Origin: Phialocephala subalpina
Taxonomy: Eukaryota; Ascomycota; Leotiomycetes; Helotiales; Mollisiaceae
DNA length: 64,000 nt
Direction of reading: 5' to 3'
Assembly (NCBI GenBank): GCA_900073065.1
Contig: FJOG01000003.1
Span: forward strand, 1,245,787-1,309,786
The notes under the pieces are model-generated. The model was not told where the DNA came from. It did not search any database and saw only the letters and a list, made by a program, of their open reading frames with translations. Every line of letters begins with the position of its first letter. Position 1 is the stretch's first letter. Positions 57,988 through 64,000 of the stretch are shown in pieces. The translations under genes and the position numbers were made by a program.

Positions 57988-58465
57988 TAGTAATTATAAT
58001 TTTGATGTTTATCTCAACTTTTAACAGGGCGCTGTTAGGTTTTGATCAACCATTTCTGTCTACCTTTCAGCTTCATGCAATTTGCTGCATAATCTCCCAA
58101 TCGGGTTTATGCAATCTTGCAGGGGCAAGTTGCCCTTTCCCATCCTTGGTTACAGTAGGATTCACAGATCAAAATTTCGTCCCATCTTCAGCCCTGCCGC
58201 CTTTCTCTCATTTTCATCTTTATAATCGAGGTGTCATATCTTGTATAGATCTTTGAAATTAGACCGAGCCGTGTCGTCAAATGTAGCAGCCTCGATTCCA
58301 TTATCTTTGTATTTAAGAGCGCATAGTCTACAGAGTAAGCAGTGCTCCAATTGTACGATATGATCAAGGACGGGCAGTCGAGATTCATGTATAATTATCA
58401 GAATGCTCAAGTGAGTCGCTGCTCAATCAAAATTGCGGTCAAAATCTCACCAATAAATATCACAG
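57988..58465. other. Intergenic region and possible 5' exon of the HET gene
   Basis: A short open frame (MIKDGQSRFMYNYQNAQ, ending in GTGAGT near 58410) looks like a first exon for the next HET gene, but its phase does not match exon 58466. The join is therefore unresolved. Confidence 0.4.
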
Positions 58466-60822
58466 ATCACTCATCGCTCCCATCCGGGGTCACCGACCAC
58501 CAAATGATCCTCAACAGCCAAATCTCTGCAAGATCTGTCGCGCCATAGACTCCAAAGCATATCTCATCCATGACAACGAGAGGTACCGCTCCGAGGAAGG
58601 AGACCAAGCCATTGACTTAGGTTACCTCGATAAGCTGATCCAGCGCTCTTCATCATGTCCACTCTGCGCCCTTCTGCTTGATTGCGCCAAACGGATCAAC
58701 GACGGAAAGACCCCTCCTGTCAAGCACGAGGGCAAACGAGTGAGAGTCTCTATGCATAGAAACTTTCTATGTAAAATCTTCGACGGGCCGGCTGTTCATC
58801 GAGCGGTGCTGGAATTTGAACCTGCTTTCTTTGGATATTTCTCGCAAGCCAGACTTCAGATCTCTACTCCGAGCGAGGAGGTCCCTGGATTCGGACGTCA
58901 GATGAAGCCGGTAGCAGACATCGGTCGATTGAAAGGCTGGCTTTAGGAATGTGAGCTGAAGCATGGTTCTAAATGTCACGCTCCAAAATGGCTCGGAGAA
59001 CAACAACAGCTACCAGGCTTTCTCAGGGTTATCGACATCGAGAAAAATTGCGTGATTGCTGCACCACCTCACTGTCGCTATCTATCTCTGAGCTACGTTT
59101 GGGGTGATCGTAAAGAGATGAAATCAAGGCTCTGGCTCAGCACAGCGAAGAATAGAGACGCATTCGAGAAGGAGGGCGGTCTGGATGTTCAGTCGCTTCC
59201 GAAGACGATATCCAGTGCTATAGAATTAGTATCGATGATGGGAGAGCGCTACCTATGGATCGACGCACTTTGCATTGTCCAAGACGATGACGTGGAATTG
59301 GCCGAACAGACAGCACAGATGGATTTGGTATATGCCAGGGCCTTGCTCACGATCATCGTTGCGGCAGGGACGAATGCGGATGTAAGTGTCAATTTCTCGG
59401 AGAATTATTCCCTCTTTCGTGTTGTCTCGAGAGTGCATTGCTCCATATGCACTCCATCTGTGCTCCAGACGTACTCTTAAGACGTGCATATTTGCTCTCG
59501 AAACATACAAAAGAAGTTAGCTGACTCTGAGATCTTGACAAACAGGGAGGCTTACCAGGACTCAAAATTGGGACAAGATCAGCTCTTCAAGGATCTGTGA
59601 AAATAGACGACAAGTACTCCTTGACGCAAACAGTCGCACAAGGCAATGCTACCCATCTACAAAACAGTAGTTGGGACGGGCGAGGATGGACTTTCCAGGA
59701 GAGGTTATTGTCTCGTCGAGTTCTGATATTCACTCCCGAGCAAGTATTCTGGAACTGTGAGTCGGGTGTTTGCTGCGAAGAAACCTCACTAGAAGTCGAG
59801 GATGAGAAGATCTTCGTGCTTTAGCAAGCTTTGGATTGCCACGATGAATGGGACGATAAGATTGAAAAGTTTAGCAGACGGTCACTAGGAATCTATGTCA
59901 CGCAATACTCGAAACGGGACTTCACGTACCATAGCGATGCTCTGGCTGCTTTCTCCGGGATACTGCGAAGAATGGAGTATGCGAACAAAGAGACGTATCA
60001 TTGGGGTCTTCCTCATACTCGATTCGATCATGCATTATGTTGGGCAAACGGTCAAGAACCTCAAGAAGCTCTTTGTCGTCTCGTCGCAGACGATGGCTCC
60101 GTATATCATGCACCATTCCCCAGCTGGTCCTGGCTTGGCTGGACAGGTTTTATCGGTGGCCCACGATACAACGAATACGTTCATGCTCTAACCCTAGACG
60201 GAAGATCCAAAAGCGAGCTGCAATTCTACAAACTCGGTGCTGGTGGCAGGGTGCAAGTGATTGAGGATCCGACACCCGGTTCTCAGCTACCTACAGGATT
60301 CCCGCCTCGTCACTTGGAGAGAAAGACAGATAGTCCTCAGGACTTTCCGCTGAGATCAAAGTGGAAGGGGAAGACCGAGATTGAGGAATCTGCAATGCCC
60401 CACGTGAGTCCGTTCATTGATACTGGAGGCTGAAATTCTGGACAAGTCATGCGCGACTTCAGACTAGGAGTATTCCCATCGACACCACCAGCAAAGGACT
60501 CAGAGGTGGACTTTCTGTCGATATCAAAGGCAGGGATATCGAACTCTCTAGCTCCGATCGCCAGGTCCGAGAGTACTTCGAGCAAAAGATTGGCGAGGAC
60601 AATGTTCCCCATGATAAGCCAAGTCCTAGAATTTTGCTAGACTTCATTGTGGTATCGCGGCATGCGGAGATAGCGGGGCTGGAGAGTGCGCAGTTGAATT
60701 TGTTGGTTGTGCTGTGGAATGAGAAGGAGGAGGGTGTTTCGAGGCGGATTGGAATGGCGGTCATAGAGGAGAAAGACTGGGTGGCAGCGGAGAGGGAGTG
60801 GAAGTTGGTGGTTTTGGAATGA
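58466..60822 (+). pseudogene. HET-domain gene with two in-frame TAG codons
   Basis: Deduced exons are 58466-59381, 59546-60403 and 60463-60822, with consistent phases. They read NLCKICRAIDSKAYLIHD, CPLCALLLDCAK, WLGEQQQLPGFLRVIDIE, then the HET core LSYVWGDRKEM, WIDALCIVQDD, GRGWTFQERLLSRRVLIF, and a complete tail (PSWSWLGWTGF, LLDFIVVSRHAEIAG). Two single TAG codons break it: 58944-58946 (after LKGWL, before ECELKHGSKCH) and 59822-59824 (after IFVL, before QALDCHDEW). Both follow CTT. No start codon could be joined in phase. Apart from these, the gene looks recent and full-length. HET proteins control incompatibility-type cell death. Confidence 0.75.
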
Positions 60823-62083
60823 TTAGGCCGGACTAGAGCGGGATGTAGCGGTCTGCCCGTCCTCGGCACCAGAGTCGCAGCCCAAGCCAGATCAATACTA
60901 TTTATTGTAAAGCCGTTAAAGTGCACATGAGGTGATCTTGCGATATTTTGAACGAAGTTTCAGGATCTAAATTATAAAGAAAGAGAGCAGCGAAATATTA
61001 GTTGAGCTACTCGCCAAGAAACACGTGACCCTGGAGTGATTGCAGAGCCTGAATTCATGCCTAAGGCCAATTATGTATGGCATTACTACATAATTACTCG
61101 CTCTCTTCATCTTCAAAGATTTCCTTTTTCATCCCTATGGCAGCTTCTATCTCATGAACGATAGCATACCAGCTCACAAAGCCGCAAGCACATTCGACTT
61201 TCGCATCTCTAGTTGGGAAATCCCAAAGATTCACCAGGTGCGCGAACACAAGATCTACGGAGTCGAAATATCTTCAGGAACCGATACAAAGACGGAGTAT
61301 GAGCCAAGGACAAACTTTGAATTTCAGGACTCCAAGAACAGCACAGAAAGCAACGGCAACACCAGAAGCAAAACCAAACGATATTCAACAGAATTGGAAG
61401 CCAAAGGCAAAGAGTCTGACGAAGGAAGATTTCTTGTGCTGGGGTATTGGCTTCTTTTCGGGCTACTGTACCGCCCAATACCTTCGTAGGAAGCAGCCTC
61501 ACACGGGAGACTGATATTTTGGGTGATTGAATAAGAACTCTTTATCTTTTAAAGATCTGGTAAGCTCTACTAAGCTCTTGCGCATCTGGCGCATCATAAT
61601 CGGTTTCTGATACTGAAAATATTGTATTGCAGGAGCAACAGCCCGTGAGTTTAGCGAGTAGAGCCCCTAAACTCGAGCAAAACTCGCTGAAAATTAGCGA
61701 TCAAGCCTGAGAGTATCTCTCGCCTAGCATGCGCCAACCTTATTTGTTCTTCACGGCGGACAAAAGATAGGGTTCAAACCAAGACGCTTCATCAGAACCA
61801 ACAGTGCACTGATAAGCACCCGAAGTTGGGCTGATCGTAGGGCTGAGCCCAATGAATTGGACCCTTCGCGGCAATTGCGAGGCATCAGTGGCCAGCAGCA
61901 CCGTTGCATGCAGTCAGACGGCAAAGCAAACTCAGCCACACCAATCTAGCTGAAGGGCAGTGCCTACCTAGTGGCCCCTCAGGCATCATCTTTAGATATC
62001 AGCTACAGCTCCACGGTTTGATTTTCTCTTCATCCTCGATCGAACAACCTCAAGATACTTAACGTACCAGGAATAATTGGACA
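60823..62083. other. Intergenic region with a doubtful small open frame
   Basis: Two overlapping frames at 61154-61489 (111 codons, MNDSIPAHKA...) and 61299-61514 (71 codons, ending EDFLCWGIGFFSGYCTAQYL) share DNA. The second ends in a possible membrane helix. Neither could be confirmed as a gene. Confidence 0.35.
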
Positions 62084-63207
62084 ATGACTTCTTTCTCAGG
62101 ACCTCCAGGACCTTCAGGCGGCCCTCCGCCATTCCCGCCTAGCGGTTCTCCCCCACCAGTTCCTGAGGGATGGAGAGCGGAGTGGAGTGCTGAATACAAA
62201 GCTTGGTAGGTTCATCTCCTGATATCCAATTCGCAATATCCCATAAATTCCGGGACAATGTCAAGTGCTTCAAACTGACAATGCCAGGTATTATGTCAAC
62301 ACCGCGACGGGAGCATCCACATGGAGCAACCCTCCAAACAATGCCCCGCTGCCGCCCTCTGGACCACCTCCATATGCCAGCGCCTCGTATCCTCCCCAGC
62401 CAAACGAAACCCTATATGATGACGATGAAAAGTCATCTGCCACCCGGGGACTTTCACCGAAGCTCTTCGGCGCCGCTGCCGCTCCGCTCCTCGGTCGTGT
62501 GTTCGGCAGCCATCATAGCCACCACAGTCCTCCTGTTCCTGAGCACTCCCGCCCTACGAGCGCCATGGGCGGAGCACCGCTGTACATTCATGCCGCTTGC
62601 TTTTGCGATGCGGATGTTACCCAGAAGATTCGGGTAATGGTAAGTTCTTCGAAACTTTTGGATGTCCCAATACTCCTGGGACATTCTCTTCAGCTCGTGT
62701 ACTGACTTGGAGAAGGTAACGCCACAACAAACACTCTCAATCCGCTGTGATTCCTTGACCTTTCACTTCGGCGATCCGTGGCCCAACCACCGAAAGCAAT
62801 TCTCCGTTCTATACTCGTACGGTCAGCAACCATGGCAACTCGTAACAAGTGTCGAAGGTCCCGATACGATCAACCTCCACCCAATCCACCCCGTCGACAA
62901 TGCCCGTGCCTCTTTCGTACAATCACCTAATAACAGAATCGTTGCCATGGTGTGGGGAACGAAGAACGCACTTGCTGATCATCCGGAGAATACCACTGGG
63001 CGAAATGCAGGTATGAAGATGATGGAGGTTGAGCGGGAGGGCAGATTCGAGGCTAGCAATGCGTGGATGGGTTTTGATGGTCTTCCGAATACTGAGAAGA
63101 TGGCTGTTGTGTATTATCGGAATCAGGATGGGAGCATTGGTGTTTTGACGGCGAGGGAGGGCGAGACGTTGAGGCTGCCTTGGAATGCTTTCTCTGGCGC
63201 GATCTAG
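62084..63207 (+). CDS. WW-domain protein
   Basis: Three exons (62084-62205, 62288-62639, 62716-63207) give 321 aa. The first intron splits the WW domain. Spliced, it reads PEGWRAEWSAEYKAWYYVNT followed by GASTWSNPP, with the conserved aromatic pair and final proline. WW domains bind proline-rich ligands. Pro-rich segments flank it on both sides (GPPGPSGGPPPFPP, NNAPLPPSGPPPYASAS), followed by a His/Ser-rich stretch. The C-terminal 165 residues (FHFGDPWPNHRKQFSVLYSY, MKMMEVEREGRFEASN) look folded but unrecognised. The partner and process are unknown. Confidence 0.8.
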
Positions 63208-64000
63208 GGAACGAGAAAGTGACGTTTCCTCATGTCCATTCGACGTTGCAAGGCGTAGCGGGAAATGAACCATGGGGATTCAGGATTGTCCAGGGTGTGT
63301 CTTTGTTCCAAGGACTTTGACTGGTTGAAAGTGAACGCAGATTCGGCATCCATGTTGGAATTCTATTCGATTTGGGGGAAGGGGTTGGTCGTATCCCAAA
63401 TGGAGTAGAGATGTTTCTTTTCAATGCACCTTTGCACATGAAAACGTTACCCTTCCCATGAGCTAGCAGTGCCTGTTTTCAAGCATGAATAGTCACTCTT
63501 CACATGTTTTTAGTTTCTTAGTAAGGGCTCTCTCTCTCGGTACGAAGTACCACAGCTGCATCCCATCCTTGCAATGTCTCGTAAGCTATCTCACTTTCAA
63601 ATCACGACTAGATCTCGGAAACACACGGAGTATATATGATATTCCGTATCATTCTGCCATGCACACATTTGAGACTTCACAGCTCACGCAAATCCGGAAT
63701 GAAATAGATATTTCTTATTTGTCACCATTGCGGCTCCTACTTCGCGGACTTGTCTTACCCGCCTTATAAAGGCGCAAACAAAAACAGGGCCAAATATCCC
63801 ACATATTATCAGCAATCCTCATTTTCGAAGAACACTCAAGTTTGCGCATACAAGGTCGAGGAGTGAAGTACTAGCAGGACAATGGATGAAAACGCTAAAC
63901 TTCTCTAACCTAGGCAGAACCCGACATCACTTCGCAACGTCCCTGGCTAAATCGAACATTCAACACTTACCGAATCTGCCGGAAGGTTAAAGACCATCGA
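63208..64000. other. Intergenic region to the window end
   Basis: Continuation after the WW gene; no gene recognised. Open frames at 63230-63439 (minus) and 63485-63769 (plus) lack motifs. Confidence 0.4.

Overview
This window comes from a filamentous ascomycete (Pezizomycotina). The evidence is frequent short introns of about 41-125 bp with GTAAGT-like donors, abundant HET-domain genes, a cellulase-type GH7 enzyme, DHA2 and TRI12-type efflux pumps, and cysteine-rich and GPI-type secreted proteins. A leotiomycete-like fungus is my guess from gene content only. No tRNA, rRNA, CRISPR array or complete transposon was recognised. All exon joins were deduced by hand from splice motifs, reading phase and family resemblance.

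Layout. 0-1.7 kb: a tandem pair of zinc-finger/Cys-rich genes, the first frameshifted. 1.8-7.8 kb: housekeeping block with TSR1 and UTP7 (divergent ribosome-biogenesis genes sharing a promoter) and PTH2. 8.8-11.8 kb: a small secreted Cys-rich protein and a secreted type-B carboxylesterase. 12.2-16.1 kb: a decayed HET gene, a degenerate 15-bp tandem repeat and an apparently intact HET gene. 17.7-31 kb: a DHA2 transporter, a secreted Cys-rich protein, two paralogous GPI-anchored-type proteins flanking a broken kinase gene, and a TRI12-type transporter. 31.3-36 kb: a short GH7 glycoside hydrolase, a HET relic and a STAND-like ankyrin protein. 38-39.7 kb: an amino-acid/GABA-type permease. 40.5-44 kb: a truncated HET-type gene and two degenerate genes. 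44.3-47.3 kb: a HAUS4-like coiled-coil gene and aspartate aminotransferase, whose structure needs 3-nt and 10-nt micro-exons. 49-54 kb: a CFEM-like membrane protein, a nucleoside-phosphorylase-like gene with one in-frame TAG, and a DUF6594 membrane protein. 56.5-63.2 kb: a SET protein with a signal peptide, a HET gene with two in-frame TAG codons, and a WW-domain protein.

How the pieces relate. Compact housekeeping genes alternate with loose accessory DNA that holds gaps of 1-2.5 kb. Five of the accessory loci are HET-type (one intact, one truncated, three broken). Together with the ankyrin/STAND-like and phosphorylase-like genes, these resemble the sensor and effector modules of fungal allorecognition and NLR-like systems. 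Many accessory genes carry single point lesions. Seven of the nine in-frame stops I located in otherwise readable frames are TAG, as expected from CAG-to-TAG (RIP-type) decay. Whether any of these loci still works, alone or together, cannot be decided from the sequence.
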